A stretch of DNA of 64,000 bases, taken from contig NZ_LYPA01000064.1 of assembly GCF_001675045.1 (NCBI RefSeq), positions 62,001-126,000 of the forward strand, in the 5' to 3' direction. The translations under genes were made by a program, and so were the position numbers. A model generated the notes under the pieces. The model saw nothing but the letters and a program-made list of their open reading frames with translations, had not been told where the DNA came from and made no database searches. Below are positions 1-8,043 of this stretch, piece after piece (positions within the stretch are counted from its first letter, which is position 1; the number at the start of each line of letters is the position of its first letter). The stretch comes from Paenibacillus oryzae. GTDB taxonomy: Bacteria > Bacillota > Bacilli > Paenibacillales > Paenibacillaceae.

Positions 1-2
1 AA

Positions 3-49
3 ATCCTTTGCAGCGGTGGAAGAGCATTCCTCTTTCCCATGCAAAGGAT
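3..49 (-). terminator. Terminator-like hairpin at left edge
   Basis: ATCCTTTGCA (3-12) is perfectly inverted at 40-49, and a second stem GGAAGAG (18-24)/CTCTTTCC (30-37) sits inside it. It lies about 60 bases past the stop of the minus-strand peptidase gene. Whether a T-run follows on the minus strand cannot be seen because the window ends. It could be that gene's terminator or a short palindromic repeat. Confidence 0.4.
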
Positions 50-109
50 CTTGTGCCTGGCCTTTTATTCTTTTTTTCGTTCGCTCCATAAACCCCTGGC
101 GCTTCGTGA

Positions 110-1300
110 TCATCCCTGCAGGGCAGCCAGCATAATGCCAAGCGATTTATTATAAATATCCGGCAGCTGCGATAAAGGCAGCGGATTTATGCCGCTTCCA
201 AGCTCAATCGTAAACCCAGGTCTTCGCCAATCTTGAATAAACCAATCCTTATAACCCGCGGTGCTATCTACAAAACGGATGGCCTCATAACCGCTGACAG
301 CGGCAAAACGCGCGGCCAAAATAGCGGACTCCGGCGGCTCAAGCCCCTGGAATCCCCAATAGATAACCTCGCCTTGCGTATGAAAGGCCAAAACCATGGA
401 AAAATCACTGCTGCGGGTTAACGCCGCAAGCCCCTGAACCTCCGGCTCCGTAAGCGGTGCGGTGCCGGAATAATCACGCGGCGAAGGCTCTTGCGGCCCC
501 ATCACAGCATCCCGCTCCCACAGGGCGGGAAACTGCTTGTTGAGGTCCACCCCTGCCATATTCGCTTTCCAGCCGCCAAAGCTGTCGTTCCCCCCGTTAA
601 TAGCCAACACACTGCTGCGGTAAGGCTCGCTCTCAGGCGCGCCATTAATGACGAGATCCACTCCATCCGGATTAACCATGGGCACAAGGCTCAGCGTCGT
701 TTCCAGATACAGCGGGTAGGTTGGCGCTTCCCTGATGTCTGCGCCGCTGCTTAAAGCAAGCAAATAATCATTTAGAAAAAGCATCAGGGCGCAGGTTGTA
801 ATCCATTCATTGGCATGAATCGACCCGTTGAAATGAACGATGCGGCTGCCGTTGCCTACGCGAAGCTCAGGGATATCCTTGCCCATTACCGACTTCCCCA
901 TCGTGCTGCTGCGTAAAAAGGGATACAGAGCGGCCAGCGCATTATAATCCTCCAGCACAGCGGCATAGGTATATGGACGGTCTGCATCAATGATGCGGGA
1001 GGTTATTTTTTGCGGCACAAGAAGAACGGCTCCGATGACAAGATTGCCGCTTGCCACACCGGGATTGCTGCGCATCAGCAGCTCCACGGAAATGCCGTTC
1101 GCTGACGCAATGCGCCATAAGGAGTCCCCTGCCACAACAGTGTGACGGCGCCATTCATAACCCGGAATTTGGACAACTTGTCCTGCTTGCAGGGCATCTG
1201 GTGCGATTGCAGGGTTGGAGTCGATAATTAATTGCAGCGGAACTCCAAAAATTAAGCTGAACCTCCAATACGTATCGCCGTTTTGCACCACAATTTGCAT
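110..1300 (-). CDS. LysM-M14 endopeptidase (gamma-D-glutamyl-diaminoacid type)
   Basis: A 396-residue zinc carboxypeptidase-family protein with two N-terminal LysM domains (about 1-47 and 52-96) and an M14 domain (about 110-396). Visible zinc and catalytic residues are H162 and E165 in HANEW, H307 in AFHTQG and E366 in FTIELG. The usual Asn-Arg substrate-binding pair reads N254-K255, a conservative change. There is no signal peptide, as in the sporulation enzyme endopeptidase I of Lysinibacillus, which cuts gamma-D-Glu-diaminopimelate bonds in peptidoglycan and acts in the mother cell or spore. The start is supported by a GGAAAGG box just upstream. It is a single gene with no co-oriented partner within 200 bases upstream. 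The family assignment is firm; the exact peptide bond cut is inferred from domain architecture. Confidence 0.88.
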   Translation of the reverse strand: MQIVVQNGDTYWRFSLIFGVPLQLIIDSNPAIAPDALQAGQVVQIPGYEWRRHTVVAGDSLWRIASANGISVELLMRSNPGVASGNLVIGAVLLVPQKITSRIIDADRPYTYAAVLEDYNALAALYPFLRSSTMGKSVMGKDIPELRVGNGSRIVHFNGSIHANEWITTCALMLFLNDYLLALSSGADIREAPTYPLYLETTLSLVPMVNPDGVDLVINGAPESEPYRSSVLAINGGNDSFGGWKANMAGVDLNKQFPALWERDAVMGPQEPSPRDYSGTAPLTEPEVQGLAALTRSSDFSMVLAFHTQGEVIYWGFQGLEPPESAILAARFAAVSGYEAIRFVDSTAGYKDWFIQDWRRPGFTIELGSGINPLPLSQLPDIYNKSLGIMLAALQG

Positions 1301-1391
1301 GACGCAGCCACCTTTCCGTTGCCGATTTCACGACCTGCTTTCCGTCAGAACAGTATATGCGTCCTTCAACCTGTCTCATTAGCGGCATAGC

Positions 1392-1479
1392 AAAAAAGAA
1401 GCCTGACGGCGGCAAAGCAATTCCTGCTGCGCGGATTATCGGCCCGCCAGGAAAACGCTTTGCGCTAGAGGCTTCTTTT
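1392..1479 (-). terminator. Terminator downstream of DUF3886 gene
   Basis: GAAGCCT (1398-1404) pairs with AGGCTTC (1469-1475), and on the minus strand the stem is followed by a T-run (A-run at 1392-1397 on plus). The long loop has further complementary segments (GCAAAGC/GCTTTGC). It fits termination of the purT/DUF3886 unit. Confidence 0.55.
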
Positions 1480-1513
1480 GAAACTTCTTTTAAGACTTCT
1501 TTTACGTGCCGTT

Positions 1514-1807
1514 TTAACTATATTTCCCGCCGCCGGGTTTGCTGTTTTCAAGCAAATAGGCAAAATCGTTTTCACGAAGCTTCTGTTCTTTTCGTTTGGC
1601 TTCCTCGGCTTCCTGGCGCTTGCGCTCAATAGCCTCCGCCTCAGTGCGCTTCAGTTCGTCGGCCTGCGCCTTCAGCTTGCCGAGGACATCCGCTCCCAGC
1701 AGCTCCTTCAGCGTTGCTCCGCTCTCCTGCTGCTTGCCGCCGGACTCTTCTGTCTTGCTGCGGGAATTGCCGCTTGGCGGGCAGCCGCCTTTTTTCTTTT
1801 TAGCCAT
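1514..1807 (-). CDS. Small charged DUF3886-type protein (YqkE-like)
   Basis: A 97-residue, very hydrophilic protein. The N-terminus is Lys-rich (MAKKKKGG), and a long Lys/Glu/Arg/Ala helix spans about residues 45-80 (ELKRTEAEAIERKRQEAEEA), likely a coiled coil. The ending ENDFAYLLENSKPGGGKYS resembles B. subtilis YqkE and the DUF3886 family, where the motif FAYLL near the C-terminus is typical. The function of the family is unknown. It starts 17 bases after the purT stop and is probably cotranscribed with it; a GGAGG box precedes the ATG. No signal peptide or membrane segment is seen. The family recognition comes from memory of the sequence pattern and could be checked by a profile search. 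Confidence 0.7.
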   Translation of the reverse strand: MAKKKKGGCPPSGNSRSKTEESGGKQQESGATLKELLGADVLGKLKAQADELKRTEAEAIERKRQEAEEAKRKEQKLRENDFAYLLENSKPGGGKYS

Positions 1808-1823
1808 GTCTAAACTCCTCCCC

Positions 1824-3017
1824 TCAATTGTCGTAGCCTATGGACAGGGACTGCGCCGCCTGGCGGGCCAGAGTCCTAGCGTCCTCGACCTCTCCTGCTG
1901 TCGAAAGCGCAACCGCCATGCGGCGTCCGGGCAACGCTGCTGGCTTTCCGAATACGCGAACCTGCGTATTAGGCACGGACAAGGCCTCCTCCAAACCTCT
2001 GATCCGGAAAGCGCTGGAAGCGCGATCCGCTTTAAGCGTATGGGAGGCTCCCGGCGTCAGAAGGCGTATACCAGGGATGGGCAAGCCCATAATAGCGCGA
2101 ACATGCAGACCAAATTCGGATATATCCTGCGTGGCCATCGTTACCATTCCGGTGTCATGCGGACGAGGCGAAACCTCGCTGAACAAAACGCCATCCTCCG
2201 TCAAAAAGAGCTCTACGCCGTATATCCCGTAGCCGCCCAGCTCGTCTGTTATTTTTAACGCAATGTCCTCAGCCTGTGCGATCTGGGCTTCGGTCATTTC
2301 ATGCGGCTGCCAAGATTCGATGTAATCGCCATCCTTCTGCACATGTCCTATTGGCGCGCAAAACAACGTGCCCGAAACCGACCGGACGGTCAGCAGCGTA
2401 ATTTCCGATTGGAAGGTGACAAAGCCTTCCACAATAATCCGGCTGTTGCGCGCGCGTCCGCCGTCCATTGCGTAGTTCCAGCAGCTCTCCAGCTCTTCCG
2501 CGGAACGGCAAACGCTTTGGCCTTTTCCGGATGAGCTCATAATCGGCTTGATGACACAAGGAAAACCCAGCTCCGCAGCGGCCTCGGTCAATTCCTCCAG
2601 AGAATCGGCAAACCGGAAAGGAGCAGTGGGCAACCCTAGACCTTCCGCAGCCAGCCGCCGAATGCCTTCCCTATCCATCGTAAGCCTAGCGGCTCTAGCG
2701 GTTGGAATGACGCGATGCCCCTCTTCCTCCAGCGCAACCAGCGTTTCGGTTGCGATCGCTTCAATTTCAGGCACGATGTAGTCCGGCTTTTCCTTTTCGA
2801 TCAAATGACGCAGCGCTTCGCCATCCAGCATATCGATCACATAGGATCGGTGGGCAACCGCCATAGCGGGAGCATGCTCGTAGCGATCTACGGCAATGCA
2901 TTCAAGCCCCAGCCGCTGCGCCTCCATAACAACCTCTTTTCCAAGCTCGCCAGAGCCAAGCAGCAGCAGCTTTTTTCCATAAGCGCCTAATGGCGATCCA
3001 TAAGTTCCATAAGTCAC
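1824..3017 (-). CDS. purT: Formate-dependent phosphoribosylglycinamide formyltransferase
   Basis: PurT catalyses ATP- and formate-dependent formylation of GAR to formyl-GAR in purine synthesis, the folate-independent alternative to PurN. The protein is an ATP-grasp enzyme: the N-terminal [13 protein letters not shown] and [11 protein letters not shown] segments, then [25 protein letters not shown] (ATP binding) and [15 protein letters not shown] (metal/ATP site) follow E. coli PurT closely. The reading frame is open further upstream (to 3083), but a GTG at 3017 has a perfect GGAGG nine bases before it and gives the family's usual length (397 residues), so that start is chosen. The protein then begins with a short [13 protein letters not shown] lead. 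No other pur gene is nearby. Probably an operon with the small downstream protein. Confidence 0.93.
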   Translation of the reverse strand: MTYGTYGSPLGAYGKKLLLLGSGELGKEVVMEAQRLGLECIAVDRYEHAPAMAVAHRSYVIDMLDGEALRHLIEKEKPDYIVPEIEAIATETLVALEEEGHRVIPTARAARLTMDREGIRRLAAEGLGLPTAPFRFADSLEELTEAAAELGFPCVIKPIMSSSGKGQSVCRSAEELESCWNYAMDGGRARNSRIIVEGFVTFQSEITLLTVRSVSGTLFCAPIGHVQKDGDYIESWQPHEMTEAQIAQAEDIALKITDELGGYGIYGVELFLTEDGVLFSEVSPRPHDTGMVTMATQDISEFGLHVRAIMGLPIPGIRLLTPGASHTLKADRASSAFRIRGLEEALSVPNTQVRVFGKPAALPGRRMAVALSTAGEVEDARTLARQAAQSLSIGYDN

Positions 3018-3090
3018 AATAAAGAACCTCCACGTCTGAAATTTTGTCAATTCCATTGTGGAGGTTCCGCCTATAAAAATCAATATGCCC

Positions 3091-4911
3091 TTACAAAAAG
3101 CGGAATTGCGCTTCGATTAACCCATTGTATACGCCGCGTTTGGCAACCAATTGCTCATGATTGCCCTGCTCCACGATAACCCCGTGATCCAGCACGATAA
3201 TATCGTCGGCATGGCGGATGGTGGAGAGACGATGCGCAATCATAAACGAGGTACGTCCGGCAAGCAGCGTCTTCAGCGCTTCCTGAATCTTCAGCTCGGT
3301 TTCAGTATCAATGCTGGCAGTCGCCTCGTCCAGAATGAGGATGCGAGGATCGGCAAGCAAAGCCCGTGCAAACGACAGCAGCTGGCGCTGTCCCATAGAC
3401 AATACGTTGCCTCGTTCCTCAACCTGTGTGTCGTAGCCATCCGGCAGTCCCATAATGAAATCATGGGCGTGCACCGCTTTGGCCGCTTCCTCGATTTCAT
3501 CATCGGTAGCATCCAGCCGTCCATAACGGATGTTGTCCCGGATTGATCCCGCAAAAATAAAGGTGTCCTGCAAAACAATGCCGATTTGCGAGCGAAGACT
3601 TTCGATGTTGACATCGCGGATATCGATGCCGTCAATCAGCACCCGTCCCTGCACGGGATCGTAGAAGCGGCAAAGCAGGTTGATGATCGTGCTTTTCCCG
3701 GAGCCGGTATGGCCAACCAGCGCAATGGATTGACCCGCTTTTACGTCGATGCTTATGCCTTTCAGCGCCTGACGGCCCTTTTCATATTCGAACACGATAT
3801 TGTCAAAGGTCACGTCTCCCTTAATAGGCGGCAAAAGCTGCGCTTTATCGCCTTCTCTAACGGTCGTTTCCTCATCAATAAACTCAAAAATACGCTCCGA
3901 GGAGGCCATTGCGATCAGAAGCTGGGAATACATCTGGCCCAGGCGGTTGATCGGCTCCCAGAAGTTTCCGATATAGTTGGCAAAAGCAATGAGCAAACCA
4001 ATCGTAATAACCTCCGCCTGGATCAGCATTGCTCCATACCAGAACAGGATACAGGTTCCGATTGCAGCCGTTATTTCAATAACGGGGCCAAACGTTTGGT
4101 TTAGCGCGGACGCCTTGTTCCAGGATTTCAGGTTGATGGTGTTCATATGGTCAAAAAAGCCCATGTTGTCTTTTTCCTGTACAAAAGCTTGCGTTACCTT
4201 CATCCCTTGAATACTTTCGTTCAAGTGGGAATTGATGCGGGACTGCTTCATTCGCACATCCTGCCAGGCAAAGCGGATTCGCTTGCGCAGCGAGGTGGAT
4301 ACGATAAACATAAGCGGAACCGTAATCATAACTGCCAAGCCCAGCTTGATGTTTAAGGCCAGCAAAATAATAACGATACCCGCCAGCTGAATGCAATCCA
4401 TCAAAAGGTTGACAACGCCGTTTGTGAACAAATCCTGAAGCGCGTTGACGTCATTGGTGACGCGAACGAGGATGGAGCCTGCCGGACGTTTATCATAAAA
4501 CCGGAAGCTCAGCTTCTGGATATGCTGGAACAGATGAGCCCTCAAATCATAAATGACCTGCTGTCCGATAATGTTGGTATATTTGATCCGATACGTATTG
4601 GAAATCCATTGCAGGATGTACAAAGCCAGCATTGCTGCTCCAATTCCAACGAGATGATACACATTTTGAGACCCTTTTTCGCCAAGAATGCCGTCGATCG
4701 CCTGCAGCATCAGGAGCGGCGTACCCAATCGGGTCAAGGTGCCGACCACCATCATCAAAAGAACAGGCATCAGCTGGCGGCGATAAGGTCTCATATAGAA
4801 ATACAATCTTCGGATTTGAGCCCAGTTAAACGGTTTTTCAATGGCATCATCGTCCTGATAGACGAATCGTTCGTTTCGATTCCGTCCTTTCGATGCTTGT
4901 TCAGCGCTCAT
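3091..4911 (-). CDS. ABC exporter half-transporter, catalytic subunit (BmrD/YheH-like)
   Basis: A 606-residue fusion of a six-helix membrane domain and a C-terminal ATPase. It has Walker [10 protein letters not shown], Walker [12 protein letters not shown] with the catalytic glutamate, and a signature that reads LSMGQ instead of LSGGQ. The upstream partner has the complementary defect (DD in Walker B, normal LSGGQ). Together they show the pattern of heterodimeric exporters such as BmrCD, LmrCD and TM287/288, with one working and one degenerate ATP site. The ATG at 4911 has an AAGGAG box and overlaps the partner's stop by 11 bases, which implies coupled translation in equal amounts; a longer frame to 5031 would lie inside the partner gene. 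The substrate is unknown; multidrug or peptide export is the family norm. Confidence 0.9.
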   Translation of the reverse strand: MSAEQASKGRNRNERFVYQDDDAIEKPFNWAQIRRLYFYMRPYRRQLMPVLLMMVVGTLTRLGTPLLMLQAIDGILGEKGSQNVYHLVGIGAAMLALYILQWISNTYRIKYTNIIGQQVIYDLRAHLFQHIQKLSFRFYDKRPAGSILVRVTNDVNALQDLFTNGVVNLLMDCIQLAGIVIILLALNIKLGLAVMITVPLMFIVSTSLRKRIRFAWQDVRMKQSRINSHLNESIQGMKVTQAFVQEKDNMGFFDHMNTINLKSWNKASALNQTFGPVIEITAAIGTCILFWYGAMLIQAEVITIGLLIAFANYIGNFWEPINRLGQMYSQLLIAMASSERIFEFIDEETTVREGDKAQLLPPIKGDVTFDNIVFEYEKGRQALKGISIDVKAGQSIALVGHTGSGKSTIINLLCRFYDPVQGRVLIDGIDIRDVNIESLRSQIGIVLQDTFIFAGSIRDNIRYGRLDATDDEIEEAAKAVHAHDFIMGLPDGYDTQVEERGNVLSMGQRQLLSFARALLADPRILILDEATASIDTETELKIQEALKTLLAGRTSFMIAHRLSTIRHADDIIVLDHGVIVEQGNHEQLVAKRGVYNGLIEAQFRFL

Positions 4912-6724
4912 AATGGCTTGCTCCTTTTGCAAAATCATGCAATTCCCCGGCAGCGTTCCGGTATTGCTTGGCTGCGTCAAAGTCTGCGTATTGGATGTTG
5001 TAGGTGTCGCGATAAGGGCCTTCTTGCGCAATCAGTTCTTCGTGCTTGCCGCGTTGAACGATATGCCCCTTCTCCAGAACAATAATTTCATCGGCATGGC
5101 GCAGCGAGGAAATCCGATGGGCAATAATAAAGGTCGTGCGTCCCTTCATCAATTCCTTGAAGCCGGCTTGAATTTCGTGCTCGGTCTCCATATCCACCGC
5201 GCTTGTGGCGTCGTCAAGCACCAGAATGCGAGGGTTTTTAATCAGCGCCCTGGCAATGGCAATCCGCTGCTTTTGGCCGCCCGACAGCCCCATGCCCCGT
5301 TCGCCAACTATCGTATCGTAGCCAAGCGGCAGCTCCATAATAAAATCATGGGCTTTGGCCAGTTTGGCCGCACGCTCGATATCCTCCTGCGTGACATCCC
5401 GCACACCATAGGCAATATTATCCCGAATAGCGGCTGAAAAAAGGAAGGTTTCCTGAAAAACAGGCGCGATTTGGCGTCTGAGCGAAGCAACGTCCACATT
5501 GCGGATATCTATGCCGTCCAGCGTGATTTTACCATGCTTGACGTTATACGCCCGCATAAGAAGCTGAATAATCGTTGATTTGCCGGCGCCCGTTTCGCCC
5601 AAAAAGCCAATTACAGAGCCCGGTTTTGCATCAATGGTGATATCAGTCAAAGCGGCAGGCTTGTCGGGATAGTTGAACGTTACGTGATCAAACACGACGT
5701 GTCCTTTTGTATGCTCCGCATCCACCTCAACCGCATGCTCCACGCTTTTAACGTGGATATGCTCTTCCATTAGGCCAATTACTCGTTCGCCGGATGCTTT
5801 GAATTGCGTATAGTTGTTAATATGGAAGCCAAGCCCCCACATCGGTCCAACAATATACCAGATCAAGCTGAAAAAGGCGACAAAATTGCCAAGCACCAGC
5901 GTTCCGTTAATGACCATGATGCCGCCCGCAACAAGCAGCACGACAGGACAAAGATTGGCGCTAACCTCCATCGCAGGGAAAAACTTGGCCCACAATGTCG
6001 CAGCCCTGACCTGGTTGTTCTGATACGCTTCGCTCCGCACGGAAAACTTGGACACCTCATGTCCTTCGCGGGCAAAGGATTTGACCGTTCTGACTCCCGT
6101 TATATTTTCCTGAACGGCGGTTGTCAGATTGCTCATCGCTTGACGCATTTCCTGGAAAGCGGGATGGATCAGCTTTTCGAATCGAAGCGCGATAATAATG
6201 AGCAGCGGGATAGGCGCCAGCGTAATAAGCGTCAGCTGCCAGTTTAAATAAAGCATCATTCCGCCGCCAAACAAAACCATGATGACCATATTCAATATTT
6301 GCGCAAAACCAAAGCCGATAAATTGCCGGATCGCTTCCAGATCCGCTGTCAGTCTCGACATGAGATCGCCTGTTTTGGCCTTGTCATAATATTGATAAGA
6401 CAGGGTTTGCAGCTTGTCGTACAAGGCGTTGCGCATCCGGTACGCAACCTTGTTGCCCAGCCTTCCGCCAAAAAAGCCGTGCAAGAACTGATTAACCGCC
6501 TTCAAGCTGATAGCGCCTACAACAATAAGAGCAAGCATAGGCACTTTTTCAAATTGATTTTGCTTGATGACATTTTCAATCAAATAGCTGAGAAGCATAG
6601 GATACACGAGTCCAAAAGCCGTTGCGCACATCAAAAAAAATACGGATAAATACAAAAACTTTGCTTCGGGCAAATAGAAGGCTTTCAGTCGCCTCATAAC
6701 ATCCAACGAAATCCAACTCCCCAT
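4901..6724 (-). CDS. ABC exporter half-transporter, degenerate-site subunit (BmrC/YheI-like)
   Basis: A 607-residue membrane-ATPase fusion: transmembrane region about 20-300, Walker A GETGAGKST at 376-384, signature LSGGQ at 480-484, Walker B ILVLDDAT at 500-507. The catalytic Glu after the Walker B Asp is replaced by Asp, the mark of the non-hydrolysing half of a heterodimeric exporter; its partner follows with an 11-base overlap. The start is uncertain. The ATG at 6724 has a weak binding site, whereas a TTG seven codons in (6706) has GGGGAG ten bases upstream. The gene lies about 50 bases downstream of the structured element at 6774-6996. In B. subtilis the related bmrCD is controlled by an attenuating leader, so an RNA-based switch is plausible here but only inferred. 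Confidence 0.9.
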   Translation of the reverse strand: MGSWISLDVMRRLKAFYLPEAKFLYLSVFFLMCATAFGLVYPMLLSYLIENVIKQNQFEKVPMLALIVVGAISLKAVNQFLHGFFGGRLGNKVAYRMRNALYDKLQTLSYQYYDKAKTGDLMSRLTADLEAIRQFIGFGFAQILNMVIMVLFGGGMMLYLNWQLTLITLAPIPLLIIIALRFEKLIHPAFQEMRQAMSNLTTAVQENITGVRTVKSFAREGHEVSKFSVRSEAYQNNQVRAATLWAKFFPAMEVSANLCPVVLLVAGGIMVINGTLVLGNFVAFFSLIWYIVGPMWGLGFHINNYTQFKASGERVIGLMEEHIHVKSVEHAVEVDAEHTKGHVVFDHVTFNYPDKPAALTDITIDAKPGSVIGFLGETGAGKSTIIQLLMRAYNVKHGKITLDGIDIRNVDVASLRRQIAPVFQETFLFSAAIRDNIAYGVRDVTQEDIERAAKLAKAHDFIMELPLGYDTIVGERGMGLSGGQKQRIAIARALIKNPRILVLDDATSAVDMETEHEIQAGFKELMKGRTTFIIAHRISSLRHADEIIVLEKGHIVQRGKHEELIAQEGPYRDTYNIQYADFDAAKQYRNAAGELHDFAKGASHYER

Positions 6725-6773
6725 CTTTTTTTAATATAGGAAAGCAAATGATGCCATTCTGGCTCAAACCAGA

Positions 6774-6996
6774 AATCAGTGCTTGACTTGGACCGAGATG
6801 TAACGCTACAGGACAGAGGGTTCTTCCAATCGCTGTTAAAGCCCGATTCCTTTTATTTTATGAGGTCTATGGTCGGAATCGTTCTTTAAAGGCGAGCACT
6901 TCAAATGTTCTGAAAGAACATCGCTTCGTAAGCATATGCCTCCTCCAGAATCCCTCTGCCCCTCCGCAAAGCTCTGTTTTCTGTCAAGCACTGATT
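6774..6996 (-). ncRNA. Candidate structured RNA / repeat element, copy A
   Basis: This element shares blocks of sequence with 15036-15264: GTTCTTCC-R-ATCGC on the left and ACTTCGTAAGCATATGC plus CTCCAGAA on the right (plus strand). It folds as nested helices: P1 6774-6787/6983-6996 (14 perfect pairs), P2 6814-6824/6947-6958 (one bulge), P3 6844-6850/6875-6881 with AAAG/CTTT outside it, P5 6890-6893/6938-6941, and P4 6905-6911/6915-6921. The helices of the other copy have different bases but still pair. It ends about 50 bases before the ABC exporter start, so it could be its 5' leader, or it could be a mobile or dispersed palindromic element. I know no named RNA family that matches. Confidence 0.6.
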
Positions 6997-7420
6997 ATTA
7001 GGTTGAGTCTTCATTCTTTCTCTATATTTCTCGGAATGAAACATGCTGCTTCTCCAGTGGACAGAATCAACCGTTTCACCTTGGTATGAATGATAGTATC
7101 AGCATCCCTTATAACGGGCAAATACGATATGTAAACGAATTCCCGAAGGAACCCTTTAATTGGGGCGATTAGGAAGAAGAAACCACCAAAAGCTCTTAAA
7201 TCGTCGCTTATTGTATAGAGAATGAACCTATTACTCCATTTTTGCATAAACGCACACAACTCGTGAAAAAAACTCCTATCGAGGTACTTCAGAGATGTGC
7301 CTCCGCAGTCAAAAATGGATTTTATATCCAGTATAAATCACCCCTTATACCTAACTCCTCTCTACTCCTTACTCCTTTCATGAACTCTCGGAAGAGGAAT
7401 CTTGTGGCGGTTCATTCTTG

Positions 7421-7601
7421 CGGACAAAAATGTCCTTTAGAAGCTGATTTAGACGATGATTCCGTTTGTAATGGACATTAGTGTCCGTAACGTTCATAAA
7501 TCCTGCCCGTATGCACCAATTTGGAGCTGTAAAGGACACGGATGACCGTTGCTCAACGAAAATCTAGTAATTCCAGCATGTAACGGTCATAAATGACCAG
7601 A
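7421..7601. repeat. Four spaced 20-base palindromes (GGACA...TGTCC type)
   Basis: Four similar short palindromes occur at 7421-7437, 7467-7490, 7528-7551 and 7579-7601, spaced about 50-60 bases. The core forms read GGACAAAAATGTCC, GGACATTAGTGTCC, GGACACGGATGACC and GGTCATAAATGACC, the last three preceded by TGTAA. Two of the cores are perfect inverted repeats around a 3-4 base loop. The region has no convincing gene. The array could be a degenerate tandem repeat or a set of protein sites. The stretch 7000-7420 before it shows nothing I can support. Confidence 0.6.
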
Positions 7602-7647
7602 AAAAACAGATCACATCTAAAATATCACTTTATTTTTAAACCTTAGC

Positions 7648-7915
7648 TCACGTATGCATACATACAAGCCATCCCGCATTTGCATTGCAAACCAGCCGAC
7701 TCCCTGCATGCAAGCAATCTCGCATCCTTAATACATGCAATCTATCCACACTCGACATGTAAACCATCTCGCATTCTGCATACATGCAATCTACCCACAC
7801 TCGACATGTAAACCATCTCGCATTCTGCATACCTACAGCCATCCCACACCCTGCACGCAAACAATCTCGCATTCTAGATACATGATGCTATTCCACCCTC
7901 TGCTTGCATACAAGC
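7648..7915. repeat. Degenerate ~24-base tandem repeat with 49-base higher-order unit
   Basis: Two adjacent 49-base units, 7734-7782 and 7783-7831, differ by a single base. Each consists of two related halves beginning CATGCAATCT and CATGTAAACCATCTCGCA. More diverged half-units with ATCTCGCAT or ATCCCGCAT continue on both sides, from about 7648 to 7915. The minus strand stays open for 74 codons across it, but the translation is Cys/Met-rich and repeat-driven, with no ribosome site. There are no spacers of constant length and unrelated sequence, so it is not a CRISPR array. Confidence 0.75.
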
Positions 7916-7960
7916 TCCAACTCAAGCGCTGATAATTAGGCTGTGCCATTTATGATATGT

Positions 7961-8004
7961 AAAAAGATGCTTTTGCCAGCTGTTGAACAGCCGGTAAAAG
8001 CATC
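7961..8004 (-). terminator. Terminator of the dynA transcript
   Basis: GATGCTTTTGCC-AGCTG at 7966 onward is inverted at GCCGGTAAAAGCATC ending at 8004, with a short internal loop. On the minus strand the stem is followed by TTTTT (plus-strand AAAAA at 7961-7965). It lies 40 bases past the stop of the dynamin gene. Confidence 0.85.
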
Positions 8005-8043
8005 TCCTTAAACCGAAAACATCGGATGGAAAGAACAGGAAAA

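Noticed and set aside
1596-2258. Plus-strand frame of 220 codons opposite purT and its downstream gene
   Set aside because: Ser/Arg-rich antisense translation without homology or start signal.
7011-7259. 82-codon frame on the minus strand in the gene-free region
   Set aside because: No ribosome site, no recognisable family, and an unusual residue composition.
7648-7872. Open frame of 74 codons on the minus strand over the tandem repeat
   Set aside because: The translation is a by-product of the repeat, Cys/Met-rich, and has no ribosome site.
7648-7915. CRISPR array
   Set aside because: Units are contiguous and related throughout; there are no unique spacers and no cas genes.
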